Source of the DNA: Ruminococcaceae bacterium UBA7101
GTDB taxonomy: Bacteria; Bacillota; Clostridia; Oscillospirales; Acutalibacteraceae
Direction of reading: 5' to 3'
NCBI GenBank assembly: GCA_002493325.1
Contig: DKYL01000014.1
Span: 1 to 15,953, forward strand
Length of the DNA stretch: 15,953 nucleotides
The notes beneath the pieces were generated by a model, which was not told the DNA's origin, did not search any database, and saw only the letters and a program-made list of their open reading frames with translations. Numbering within the stretch: the first letter of the stretch is position 1; every line of letters starts with the position of its first letter. Shown piece by piece: positions 1 to 6,825 of the stretch. The position numbers and the translations under genes are program-made.

Positions 1-34
1 ATGAAATACTTTCTGATAATACCTTTGTAACAGT

Positions 35-88
35 TTAATATTCGCTGCTCATCACAAGCAGCGGAACGCCGAGAATAATCCAGCGCAT
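35..88 (-). CDS. 17-residue hydrophobic mini-ORF (possible leader peptide)
   Basis: A short reading frame of 17 codons plus TAA, giving MRWIILGVPLLVMSSEY. It begins with ATG six bases after a perfect GGAGG ribosome binding site. The middle (WIILGVPLLVM) is hydrophobic enough to touch a membrane. The ribosome binding site lies in the right arm of a hairpin on the same strand (95-125), which hints at translational control or a leader-peptide arrangement. I do not recognise the peptide. Nothing downstream in the window shows what it would control, since the minus strand leaves the window 34 bases later. It may be chance, but the ribosome binding site is better than expected for a random ORF. Confidence 0.35.
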   Translation of the reverse strand: MRWIILGVPLLVMSSEY

Positions 89-94
89 TAAAAA

Positions 95-125
95 CCTCCG
101 ATCCAAAAAAACTCAGAATCGGAGG
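95..125 (-). promoter_or_regulatory. Hairpin enclosing the mini-ORF ribosome binding site
   Basis: The arms CCTCCGAT (95-102) and ATCGGAGG (118-125) are perfectly complementary over 8 bp. Read on the minus strand, the second arm contains the GGAGG used by the 17-codon ORF and is followed by a short T run. The structure could therefore hide the ribosome binding site or act as an intrinsic terminator. Only the pairing is seen; the function is inference. Confidence 0.4.
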
Positions 126-144
126 GTGTAGGCATATTGAATCG

Positions 145-180
145 CCCTGTCAAAACCTCGTTTTTTTTTATTTGGCAGGG
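145..180. terminator. 10-bp inverted repeat, probable terminator
   Basis: CCCTGTCAAA (145-154) pairs with TTTGGCAGGG (171-180) over ten positions, one of them a G-U pair in RNA. The 16-base loop carries a run of nine T. On the plus strand the sequence after it is T-rich (TTCATATTTCTTT). It lies 117 bp before the XRE gene and could end a transcript entering from the left. Apart from this hairpin, the one at 95-125 and the mini-ORF, I see no gene in 1-297. Confidence 0.35.
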
Positions 181-217
181 TTCATATTTCTTTATAGTTC
201 AGTTATTTACGAACTGT

Positions 218-294
218 CAGTCCACTTATAATTGAATTGCTGTGCCATTATAAAGATGGCATAAATCAGTATAATTATATATGGAGGTGGACTG
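218..294 (+). promoter_or_regulatory. XRE gene upstream region: possible -10 and inverted repeats
   Basis: TATAAT at 270-275 could be the -10 of the XRE gene, but there is no convincing -35 at 17 bp. GCCAT...ATGGC (244-248/256-260) is a 5-bp inverted repeat just before it, of the kind XRE repressors often bind. CAGTCCAC (218-225) is complementary to GTGGACTG (287-294), which overlaps the end of the ribosome binding region GGAGGTGG. Long-range pairing could occlude it only if transcription starts upstream of 218. All of this is weak, unverified signal. Confidence 0.25.
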
Positions 295-297
295 TAA

Positions 298-630
298 GTG
301 CATAATAAACCTGAAACGCTTGGGCATATCATTAAGACAGCTCGTGAAAACGCCGGGATCACCATAGAAGCGTTGGCAAACAAAGTAGATATTACCGAGC
401 GATACCTATACCGAATCGAAAACGAGGGCAAGAAGCCGAGCTTCGATGTCCTACATAAGCTCGTCCGGGAATTGAACATTTCTGCGGATTCGATTTTCTA
501 CCCTGAGAAGCCGTCCAAAGATTCCGAGGTGGAAAATCTCCTCCGTATGCTTTCAGCTTGCGATGAACGGTCGTTGGAAGTTGTCAAAGCAACTGCGAAA
601 GCCTTAATTGATACTGCACCCGAAAAGTAG
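298..630 (+). CDS. XRE-family helix-turn-helix transcriptional regulator
   Basis: 110 residues, starting at GTG nine bases after GGAGGT. Residues about 8-62 form a Cro/C1-type helix-turn-helix: LGHIIKTARENAGITIEALA is the first helix pair, and the recognition region runs through ITERYLYRIENEGKKPSFD. The C-terminal 45 residues are a short helical tail (VENLLRMLSACDERSLEVVK), a common form in small regulators of mobile elements. It is the only clear plus-strand gene and converges on the KTR gene. Its likely role is to repress its own promoter and element genes to the left, but no target is proven here. The 3' end overlaps a 10-bp hairpin that acts as its terminator. Confidence 0.85.
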   Translation: MHNKPETLGHIIKTARENAGITIEALANKVDITERYLYRIENEGKKPSFDVLHKLVRELNISADSIFYPEKPSKDSEVENLLRMLSACDERSLEVVKATAKALIDTAPEK

Positions 631-646
631 CCGCAAGGCTGCTTTT
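623..646. terminator. Bidirectional intrinsic terminator with GCAA loop
   Basis: AAAAGTAGCC (623-632), loop GCAA, then GGCTGCTTTT (637-646) form a 10-bp stem with one G-U pair and a GNRA-type tetraloop, with A and T runs on opposite sides. It works in both directions, ending the XRE gene (stop within the left arm) and any minus-strand transcript from the KTR gene. Confidence 0.75.
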
Positions 647-661
647 CCTTTATATGAAGAA

Positions 662-705
662 CAGAGCCGATAAACCTGTGATTGCTCACTTGTTCATCGG
701 CTCTG
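662..705 (-). terminator. Nested hairpin after the KTR gene
   Basis: CAGAGCCGAT (662-671) and ATCGGCTCTG (696-705) pair perfectly over 10 bp, and AAC/GTT extends the stem. The loop holds a second small hairpin, GTGA-TTGC-TCAC (678-689). It begins five bases after the KTR stop codon and, on the minus strand, is followed by TTCTT, consistent with a terminator. Confidence 0.6.
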
Positions 706-709
706 CGTC

Positions 710-886
710 TTATGCGTCTGGCTCTTTGATGACGGTTATCTGTAAATCTTTTGCCTTAATCAATGCTTCACGCTTACATTTCGGACAGTATAGTGGAAAG
801 TTTGTCAATTCTGTATCAGACCGTATCTTGATGCGAGTTTTGCTGCCACACATTGGACAGCACACCCATTCAATCAATCGCTTCAC
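710..886 (-). CDS. Cysteine-rich KTR family protein (58 aa)
   Basis: A 58-residue protein starting at GTG six bases after GGAGG; the nearby ATG is followed at once by TGA, so GTG is the start. It has two CxxC knuckles, CPMC (10-13) and CPKC (34-37), and the diagnostic KTR triplet (16-18, in GSKTRIKI), ending VIKEPDA. Known family: the cysteine-rich KTR proteins (PF14205), small putative zinc-binding proteins common near the ends of Firmicute conjugative elements, function unknown. It lies 13 bases after a 55-residue ORF and follows the ABC transporter genes, so it is probably the last gene of that transcript. Nested and bidirectional terminators follow. Confidence 0.85.
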   Translation of the reverse strand: MKRLIEWVCCPMCGSKTRIKIRSDTELTNFPLYCPKCKREALIKAKDLQITVIKEPDA

Positions 887-899
887 ATTGCACCTCCCG

Positions 900-1067
900 T
901 TAAAAAGAATTGCTCTCTCCGTGATGTTTGCAAATCTCTTTACAAATTTTCTCGATTTTTTGAGAGGACGGATGTACTTTGCTAAAAGTGCGTTTATATA
1001 ATTCTATTTCTGTTTGCGTTAATTGAAGGACTTTTTCGCCCTTAAAGATATGCGATAAATGCTGCAT
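900..1067 (-). CDS. Small hypothetical protein (55 aa) at the end of the ABC operon
   Basis: The 55-codon frame begins with ATG directly abutting the TAA stop of the ABC ATPase gene and stops 13 bases before the KTR start, filling the gap with no stop codons. The sequence is charged and looks helical (KVLQLTQTEIELYKRTFSKV), ending in ICKEICKHHGES with two cysteines and two histidines. There is no signal peptide or membrane segment. The TAA-ATG abutment suggests translational coupling to the ATPase, the weak ribosome binding site being inside its last codons (GGACGG). I do not recognise the family; it could be an accessory or regulatory peptide of the transporter operon. Confidence 0.5.
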   Translation of the reverse strand: MQHLSHIFKGEKVLQLTQTEIELYKRTFSKVHPSSQKIEKICKEICKHHGESNSF

Positions 1068-1736
1068 TTAACTTTTCCGTCCTTTTCCCAAATCTGTATC
1101 AGGAGTATCTGCAATTTGCAGTTCTCCTTTTCGCAATTTCAAAATCACATCCGCCTGCTTTGCAAGTTCATTCGAGTGCGTGACGATTATTACGCACTTA
1201 TTCATTTGATGGGCACATTCTTTCAGAATGTTTGTAATTTCAACCGCAGTATCTTCGTCAAGATTTCCTGTCGGCTCGTCCGCAAGAATAACGCTTGCGT
1301 CAGAAGCTAATGCACGGGCAATTGCTACTCGTTGCTGCTGTCCGCCAGAGAGCTTCAGAACATTTCGCTTTGCTTCCTCCTTTGTAAGCCCCAAACGCTC
1401 CAAGATAAGCAGCGGCGGAAGTTTAGAAGTCAACGCCACATTTTCGGCAGGCGTCATATAGTCAATCAGATTATAGCTTTGAAAAATGAATGCCACATTA
1501 TTTTTGCGATGATATGCAAGTCCCTTTTTCTCAATGTCTTCTCCTTGAAACAGTACCTGTCCGTCAGAAGGACTATCCAAGCCACCAAGCAGAGAGAGCA
1601 GGGTTGTTTTTCCGCACCCACTCGGACCAAGGATTGCATAAATTTTCCCTACCTCAAAATCGGTAGATATATTTTTTAGTACATTCCTGTTCCCATCGTA
1701 GGAATATTTAACATTACAAGTTTTTATGATACTCAT
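1068..1736 (-). CDS. ABC transporter ATP-binding protein (MacB/LolD-type)
   Basis: 222 residues, the usual length for this class. It has Walker A GPSGCGKTT (37-45), the Q-loop glutamine (Q86 in FIFQSYNL), the signature LSGGQQQR (129-136), Walker B VILADEP (149-155) and the H-switch histidine (H187 in VIIVTHSNE). GGAGG lies eight bases before ATG. It should hydrolyse ATP at the cytoplasmic face to power the two FtsX-type permeases encoded just upstream (13-base gap). Systems of this shape export or extract peptides, lipoproteins or membrane-active antibiotics, often beside a two-component system as here. The substrate cannot be read from the sequence. All catalytic motifs are intact. Confidence 0.93.
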   Translation of the reverse strand: MSIIKTCNVKYSYDGNRNVLKNISTDFEVGKIYAILGPSGCGKTTLLSLLGGLDSPSDGQVLFQGEDIEKKGLAYHRKNNVAFIFQSYNLIDYMTPAENVALTSKLPPLLILERLGLTKEEAKRNVLKLSGGQQQRVAIARALASDASVILADEPTGNLDEDTAVEITNILKECAHQMNKCVIIVTHSNELAKQADVILKLRKGELQIADTPDTDLGKGRKS

Positions 1737-1749
1737 TTATGTGTCCTCC

Positions 1750-3051
1750 TTAACTCATTTTCGTAAGAATATCTTTCGGCTTTGAACGAACAACAGTCCA
1801 CGATGAAGCAATAACCGCTACTGCAATCAGCAAAATTCCAATTAAATATAGAGGGAGCAGATAAGCTGCGTTAATCTGCACATCGAGATTTGCTGTTCCC
1901 GTAGTAACTCTGGATACTAAAAACGCTCCTGCTTTTTCTGCTATCAGATTACTAAACGGTATAGATGCTATAAACGAAATAACCGCTACAACAATAGTTT
2001 CTGTAAAAATCTGTAAAATAATATTCAGCTTACTCTTGCCAACGGAAAGCAAAATCCCTATTTCTTTTTTGCGTCCTCTAATCCAGATTGTAAGTAGCAG
2101 GGTAAGTATCACAACGCTAACAACTGAAATAATAATAATTGTTATATTTACCAGTTGTTGCAGGGACTCTAAAGGTGTAGAAACAACATCGTACTCATCA
2201 GTATCAATGCTGAGCTTCAAGGTTTTGCCCTTTAGCTCTGGCAAAGCAGAGATTTTGTCGTAAACATTTTGGATGCTAACAGGGTCTTCCACATAGATAG
2301 TCAACTGCTGATACCCATTCAATTCCTTTTTGAATAGTTCAAACATCGTCGCATAATCTATATAGCCGCAGTTGGCAGGAATTTCATCTACGGTTAAAGG
2401 GTTCCCCGAAGTACCCTCTGTGCCGTCAAAAATCCCCACGATTTCAAATTCCGATATAGCGTCCGAATCCAGAGAGTACATTTTAATCTTATCGCCAACA
2501 GACAGCTTGTTATAGTCGGCAAGCTCCTTTGAAATCAAACAAGCGTGCTTATCGTCTGGCGTAATATGTCTGCCTTCTACTAATTTATATTTGCCGCTTT
2601 GGAACTTGGAGCATTTTTCAGATGATAATGTTGCAGTATAACTCGATGCTTCTCCATACTGTGTATAGCTCAGACCAAAGGCAGCGGGCAGATATTTGAA
2701 ATCAACGCCTGCACCATAATAACTCGCTGTGTCCTCAGAATTGTAATCTACAACACCATCAACCTTTCCGATTGCGTCTACAATTTCCTGTGTAATCAAA
2801 TCTCCGTTGTACCCGTAAACTGTTCCCCATTGGTTTTGCAGACCTCCTCCCATATGTCCGTCCGTGTCAAGGTCAAGCATGATTTTTCCGCCAATAGCTG
2901 TTTGAACATTTGCTGTCGCACCCTTAGCAGCGTCACGAACGGCAATGCCCGTCAGCATAAAAGTCGCTATAAGCGTCAATACCAAAAATAATATGACCGT
3001 CTTAAACCGTTGTCTGAAACAGTACAGACCTGCTCTTTTTATAAAGCTCAT
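1750..3051 (-). CDS. FtsX/MacB-type ABC transporter permease (second of pair)
   Basis: 433 residues with the four-helix MacB layout: one helix near residues 18-38 (TVILFLVLTLIATFMLTGIA), a large extracytoplasmic domain of about 250 residues rich in Asp, Gly and Tyr, then three C-terminal helices beginning with LVNITIIIISVVSVVILTLL. The loop after it (RGRKKEIGILLSVGKSK) is the typical FtsX coupling region facing the ATPase, and the tail KPKDILTKMS resembles that of its partner. Its start is 12 bases after the upstream permease stop. It likely forms a heterodimer with that permease, driven by the following ATPase. It is not a Bce-type permease, which has about ten helices. Confidence 0.9.
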   Translation of the reverse strand: MSFIKRAGLYCFRQRFKTVILFLVLTLIATFMLTGIAVRDAAKGATANVQTAIGGKIMLDLDTDGHMGGGLQNQWGTVYGYNGDLITQEIVDAIGKVDGVVDYNSEDTASYYGAGVDFKYLPAAFGLSYTQYGEASSYTATLSSEKCSKFQSGKYKLVEGRHITPDDKHACLISKELADYNKLSVGDKIKMYSLDSDAISEFEIVGIFDGTEGTSGNPLTVDEIPANCGYIDYATMFELFKKELNGYQQLTIYVEDPVSIQNVYDKISALPELKGKTLKLSIDTDEYDVVSTPLESLQQLVNITIIIISVVSVVILTLLLTIWIRGRKKEIGILLSVGKSKLNIILQIFTETIVVAVISFIASIPFSNLIAEKAGAFLVSRVTTGTANLDVQINAAYLLPLYLIGILLIAVAVIASSWTVVRSKPKDILTKMS

Positions 3052-3063
3052 TTCAAAATCCTC

Positions 3064-4425
3064 CTAACTCATTTTTGATAAAATTTCTTTTGGTTTCAGC
3101 CGCATTATCATAATAGACGATACCAATGTTGAAGCTGCAATTACGATGAATTGGCAAAAATAAATAAGCAATGTTTCTACAGCACTCAGCTTTAGATAGT
3201 TTTCAATTTCAAGATTGTTTTGTATTCCTGCCGTTATCGTTTCTTCGTTTAACAGGTTAGGTTGCAGCTCACCAAACAAACTGTGTCCTAAAAAGCCAGT
3301 AACACACAAAGAAGCAATATAGGATAAAATCAGTGCCATTATCGTAACTGACAATACCTCCAACAAAAATCCCGCCATAATCTGCCCTTTTGAAATTCCT
3401 GCCGCAAGCAAAATGCCTGCTTCCTGCATTCTGCCACGCATACGCATGGTTAATAGCAAGGTCAAAAATGCCGTACTGACAACTGACACAAGGACAAGCA
3501 GTATCTTCACTAAATCTCCGAGAGAAGATAACTGGTCTGCTATCTTGGAATATTGAAAATCATTGGTACGGATAAAATGTGTTGTCCAGTCAATAGACTG
3601 CAATAACTGAACATTACGGGTAATGCTTTCGAGTTTGGCAGGGTCAGTAATATAGAAATCAACTTCACCCGTGTAAATACCTGCTTCACTCTCGTTTAAC
3701 TCGTTCAAAACATCAAGGCTCGCATATATCTCGTTATCAGCAACGCCCGCAGTTGGCTTAATAGATGTGTCCTCGGTATTCAGCCTATATATTCCCAACA
3801 CCTCTACTTGGGCATAGGCTGTTTTAACTGGTATCTCGTCAATGTACGCTCCGTCAGCTTCACCGAGCTTGGCGTGGGTCAGCGTCAACATATCCCCAAC
3901 AGACAGATGATTTGCATTTGCCAACTGTTCGCTGATAAGGATTTTTCCGTTATCCGTTTCGGTGATATGCTTTCCTTCTACCAGTACGGCTGTTTCGTCT
4001 GTAAAATTAGGGGCAAGTGCAGAAAAGCGAAGTGCTGCTACCTTTCCCATATTGTTTTCGGCTGTGTGTTTATCGCCTTGAACAAATTGGATTGTATCAC
4101 TTTTGGCAAAACCGTAATTGATGGGATTATAGTATTTGATTTCTCCCGTCTGCATAATCTCATCTATTTCCTTTTGGGTAATATGGACATGGTTTTCCTT
4201 TACTTCGGTTTCGCCTTTTTCGTTCATTGACACTTCGGTGTTTGCTCTTATATAGAAAGCCGCACCGAGAGAAGTGCGAATATCCCTTGACAATCTTTCT
4301 GAGGCTTTCAAAACGCCAAAACACGAAATCAGAAAAACCGCAACTACGAATACCACCAAAAACAGGCTCACGGTTTTTCCTTTTTTGCGTGATATGTAAG
4401 CAAAAGCTCTTTGTGTAAAATTCAT
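3064..4425 (-). CDS. FtsX/MacB-type ABC transporter permease (first of pair)
   Basis: 453 residues, first gene of the transporter operon. There is one N-terminal helix (about 18-40, SLFLVVFVVAVFLISCFGV), an extracytoplasmic MacB-type domain of about 260 residues, three C-terminal helices (starting LVKILLVLVSVVSTAFLTLL), a coupling loop MRGRMQEAGILLAAGISK and the tail LKPKEILSKMS. It resembles the next gene in architecture but has diverged well in sequence, as expected for the halves of an obligate heterodimer. AAGGAG lies about 13 bases before ATG, a slightly long spacing. The gene has its own promoter, carrying direct repeats like those before the response regulator, so expression is probably controlled by the adjacent two-component system. 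Confidence 0.9.
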   Translation of the reverse strand: MNFTQRAFAYISRKKGKTVSLFLVVFVVAVFLISCFGVLKASERLSRDIRTSLGAAFYIRANTEVSMNEKGETEVKENHVHITQKEIDEIMQTGEIKYYNPINYGFAKSDTIQFVQGDKHTAENNMGKVAALRFSALAPNFTDETAVLVEGKHITETDNGKILISEQLANANHLSVGDMLTLTHAKLGEADGAYIDEIPVKTAYAQVEVLGIYRLNTEDTSIKPTAGVADNEIYASLDVLNELNESEAGIYTGEVDFYITDPAKLESITRNVQLLQSIDWTTHFIRTNDFQYSKIADQLSSLGDLVKILLVLVSVVSTAFLTLLLTMRMRGRMQEAGILLAAGISKGQIMAGFLLEVLSVTIMALILSYIASLCVTGFLGHSLFGELQPNLLNEETITAGIQNNLEIENYLKLSAVETLLIYFCQFIVIAASTLVSSIMIMRLKPKEILSKMS

Positions 4426-4454
4426 CTAAGTTACTCAGCTCCTTTCTGCAATCT

Positions 4455-4508
4455 ATCATACAAACCTTTGATTAGTTTTTGATTTGATTTTCGTAAGGCT
4501 TTGATTTG
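4455..4508 (-). promoter_or_regulatory. ABC operon promoter with response-regulator boxes
   Basis: On the minus strand, CAAATC (4486-4481), AAAAA, CTAATC (4475-4470), nine bases, then -10 TATGAT (4460-4455). The half-sites are 11 bp apart, one helical turn. A further CAAATC (4508-4503) lies exactly 22 bp upstream of the first. There is no consensus -35; that position is occupied by the boxes, as expected for activation by an OmpR-family regulator. The same box-to--10 geometry occurs before the response regulator gene (6606-6637). Confidence 0.6.
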
Positions 4509-4512
4509 ATTG

Positions 4513-4548
4513 CAAAAAAGCTGCCAGCGAGTTGCTGACAGCTTTTTG
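4513..4548 (-). terminator. Intrinsic terminator after the sensor kinase
   Basis: A stem of AGCTG.CAGC pairing with GCTG.CAGCT, with a five-base loop (GAGTT) and one internal mismatch, flanked by six A on one side and five T on the other. On the minus strand it starts 15 bases after the kinase stop codon and ends in a T run. It separates the two-component transcript from the transporter operon, which therefore needs its own promoter. Confidence 0.75.
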
Positions 4549-4563
4549 TAAATGAAGCTACTA

Positions 4564-5976
4564 TCAATTCAGATAAAGGAAAAATGCTACACCTTGCTCC
4601 GTATTTTTTATGAGATATGTCATGCTATGCAGGTCAAGAATTGTTTTGACAATGTATAGTCCCAGACCGCTTCCTCCAGTTGCCTTGTTCCTTGATTTGT
4701 CTGTCCGATAAAATGGCGTAAACATATGAGGAAGGTCAGCTTCTGGAATGGACGCTCCAGTATTTTCGATAGTGAGGGTGTTTCTGTTATCATAAGATTG
4801 AAAAGTGACAAAAACATCGTTACCGCAGGGAGAATGTCTGACAGCATTCCCAATAATATTAGAAAGGGCTTTATTCCAAAGATTAGGATTGACGGACAAA
4901 ACCATATCGGTATTGATATTGTGGTGTATCTGAATGTCCTTATCCTGTGCAAGCGGCAAAATAGTCTGTATCGTATCATTTACTGTTTGTTTTAGCGAAA
5001 CCTCCTGCAAGGTATCCTCTAAGTCCATGCTTTCCATTTTGGATATGGCGATGATTTCTTTCACAAGATGTTCTATATCCTCCGTGGCTTTTAGTGCTTC
5101 GGGCAGATATTTTTCGTGATTTTGATAATCCCCATATCCCAAAATCATATTTTCGATTTGCCCTTTTAGGATAGTAAGCGGGGTTTTCAATTCATGGGAT
5201 ACTGCTGAAAAAAAGTTTCTGCGTTGTTCTTCCAATGTCTTGAATTTTTCTACATCGTCAGTTAGTTGACGATTGGCGTTTGTTAATTCTTCCATCGTTT
5301 CCTGCAATCGGCTTGCCATTGTATTCAGACTGGACGCAAGTACGCCAATTTCATCGTTACTTTCAATATCGCACTTCCAAGTCATATCAAGCGATGTCAT
5401 TCGCTTAGAAATCTGACTGATTTTAGCGATAGGACTGACGATAACCCTGCTGCAAATAAAGGCACTTACAGATGATAGCAATAAAATAATTGCAAAAACA
5501 ACAGGCAAAAAGCGAAGCATAAGGCTTAGTATTATATCAGCCGTTTGCGATAGAGAAGATACCACCAGTGCATATTCTGTTTTGCTGTCTGAAAAAGTAA
5601 CTGTTGTTGCTATACTTGATGTTGCAACTGTAAAAGCTTCTGATTTTATTTCACCGAAGGTCAATGTTTCATTATCGTCACTAAGTATTGCCGTTGAATT
5701 GTTTTGAATACAAAAATTATAAATTTCATTAACCGCTTCCTCATAACGCATACTCTGCAATTTTGAAACAAGAATTTCTGTATTTGTATCAAGTTGCTTA
5801 TTTGATGTAACTTGATATTGCTTGGGTAAGACTGTCAATACAATTCCATAAATCAGCATACTGCAAATAGTAAGGGCGGAGAACACCCACAAAAACACTT
5901 TTATACTTAGACTGTTTTTAATTTTCTTTCGCAATTCTGTATCCCACCCCTCTAACCGTTTCAATATAATCGACAT
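4564..5976 (-). CDS. Sensor histidine kinase
   Basis: 470 residues from the first ATG. There are two membrane helices (about 26-50 and 147-178) enclosing an extracytoplasmic sensor loop of about 95 residues, a HAMP linker (about 178-232), a HisKA domain with phospho-acceptor H261 in SAVSHELKTPL, and an HATPase domain with N-box NIIGNAVRH (373-381), ENTGA (404-408) and GGSGLGLYIVK (434-444). It should autophosphorylate and pass phosphate to the regulator encoded just upstream. The ATG start overlaps the regulator gene by 59 bases and lacks a ribosome binding site. A TTG at 5934 (residue 15) reduces the overlap to 17 bases, with a GGGGTGGG stretch upstream, and may be the true start. The long sensor loop argues against a Bce-type kinase. 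The signal is unknown. Confidence 0.92.
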   Translation of the reverse strand: MSIILKRLEGWDTELRKKIKNSLSIKVFLWVFSALTICSMLIYGIVLTVLPKQYQVTSNKQLDTNTEILVSKLQSMRYEEAVNEIYNFCIQNNSTAILSDDNETLTFGEIKSEAFTVATSSIATTVTFSDSKTEYALVVSSLSQTADIILSLMLRFLPVVFAIILLLSSVSAFICSRVIVSPIAKISQISKRMTSLDMTWKCDIESNDEIGVLASSLNTMASRLQETMEELTNANRQLTDDVEKFKTLEEQRRNFFSAVSHELKTPLTILKGQIENMILGYGDYQNHEKYLPEALKATEDIEHLVKEIIAISKMESMDLEDTLQEVSLKQTVNDTIQTILPLAQDKDIQIHHNINTDMVLSVNPNLWNKALSNIIGNAVRHSPCGNDVFVTFQSYDNRNTLTIENTGASIPEADLPHMFTPFYRTDKSRNKATGGSGLGLYIVKTILDLHSMTYLIKNTEQGVAFFLYLN

Positions 5977-6586
5977 TCAACTTTTTGCGTAAATTCATAA
6001 TGTGGAAATTCACACCTTTTTCATCTCCTACAAAGTTATAGCCCCAAACGAGATTTAGCAGGTCATCTCTTGTAAAAACACGCCCCTTGTTTTTAAGGAA
6101 TAACAGTAATATCTCAAATTCTAAGTGGGTAAGTGCTACCTCGTTTCCCGAAACAGTAACTTTTCGTTCTGTTTCGCTCAAAGATATTTCTTTGTAACGA
6201 ATACAGTCTGACACCATATCTGATGATGTCCGCCGTAAAAGAGCTTCCACACGCTTTAATACGAGCTTTATGGAAAATGGCTTTGTGATATAATCATCAG
6301 CCAATTTGTCAAAACCTTTAATCTGGTCATCTTCCGTATCAAGTGCAGTTAAAAGAATAATCGGTATTTGCGACTCCTGCCGTATCATTTCACATACGGT
6401 ATATCCGTCAATCTTAGGCAGCATTATATCCAATAAAATAAGGTCAAAAACCTGTTCGTGAAAAGTGTTAATGCCTTGTAATCCGTCCGAAGCGGTAGTA
6501 ACCTTGTATCCTGCAAAGGTAAGCGGCTCAGAGAGTATTTTCTGTATTGCCGCTTCATCCTCTATTATCAATATTTTTTTATCCAT
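5918..6586 (-). CDS. OmpR/PhoB-family response regulator
   Basis: 222 residues. The receiver domain (1-115) has the acidic pocket (IIEDEA), phospho-acceptor D53 in LLDIMLPKIDG, T80 in ILLTALD and K102 in DYITKPF. A winged-helix DNA-binding domain follows (about 125-220), with typical features HLEFEILLLFLKNKGRVFTR and the C-terminal hairpin TVRGVGYRIAKEN. GGAGG is seven bases before ATG. It pairs with the overlapping sensor kinase. Its own promoter carries direct repeats nearly identical to those before the ABC operon, so autoregulation plus control of the transporter is the natural prediction for this family, which binds head-to-tail repeats 10-11 bp apart. Confidence 0.94.
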   Translation of the reverse strand: MDKKILIIEDEAAIQKILSEPLTFAGYKVTTASDGLQGINTFHEQVFDLILLDIMLPKIDGYTVCEMIRQESQIPIILLTALDTEDDQIKGFDKLADDYITKPFSIKLVLKRVEALLRRTSSDMVSDCIRYKEISLSETERKVTVSGNEVALTHLEFEILLLFLKNKGRVFTRDDLLNLVWGYNFVGDEKGVNFHIMNLRKKLNVDYIETVRGVGYRIAKEN

Positions 6587-6605
6587 ATACAGACCTCCAC
6601 GCTAA

Positions 6606-6637
6606 ATTATAGCAGGTGTTTATTAGTTTTTGATTAG
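6606..6637 (-). promoter_or_regulatory. Response regulator promoter with direct-repeat boxes
   Basis: On the minus strand, CTAATC (6637-6632), AAAAA, CTAATA (6626-6621), nine bases, then a perfect -10 TATAAT (6611-6606) preceded by TGC (extended -10). The first half-site overlaps the TAA stop codon of the upstream HTH gene. The predicted start near 6599 leaves a leader of only about 13 bases, just enough for GGAGG. The spacing matches the ABC operon promoter exactly. Confidence 0.65.
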
Positions 6638-6807
6638 GATTTCTTCCTTCTTTTATCAATGGGCTTCTCAGCACTTATCGGTATGAGCCATATACGGTTG
6701 ATGTTCATTGCACCCTTAATCCGATTTTCCTTGCATAGCCTCTGTACCCACCGAAGCGACACATTCCATTTTTCTGCGGCTTCCTGTGCCGTCATATATT
6801 CAAACAT
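6634..6807 (-). CDS. Excisionase-like helix-turn-helix protein (57 aa)
   Basis: The 57-residue protein starts at the ATG after AGGAGG (MFEYMTAQEAAEKW). An ATG frame opening 57 bases upstream is unlikely, since it would place the promoter inside the coding sequence. MTAQEAAEKWNVSLRWVQRL is the helix-turn-helix and RIWLIPISAEKPIDKRRKK the wing plus basic tail, a MerR/Xis-like HTH_17 pattern seen in small regulators of Clostridial elements. It comes first in the two-component cluster with a near-consensus promoter, and its stop codon lies inside the response regulator box, so readthrough into the regulator gene is likely. It could be a local repressor or a directionality factor; there is no integrase nearby to support the latter. 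Confidence 0.8.
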   Translation of the reverse strand: MFEYMTAQEAAEKWNVSLRWVQRLCKENRIKGAMNINRIWLIPISAEKPIDKRRKKS

Positions 6808-6825
6808 ATCTGACCTCCTACTGTG

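Noticed and set aside
1..38. A reading frame entering from the left and ending EILSDNTFVTV
   Set aside because: It could be the end of a plus-strand gene, but 11 residues without a recognisable motif are not enough to call it.
654..1001. A 115-codon plus-strand ORF
   Set aside because: It is the antisense shadow of the KTR gene and the 55-residue ORF, and runs through a terminator hairpin.
1068..5976. Interpretation as a Bce-type peptide-sensing and detoxification module
   Set aside because: Bce modules have one ten-helix permease and a kinase without a sensor loop. Here there are two four-helix FtsX permeases and a kinase with about 95 outer residues.
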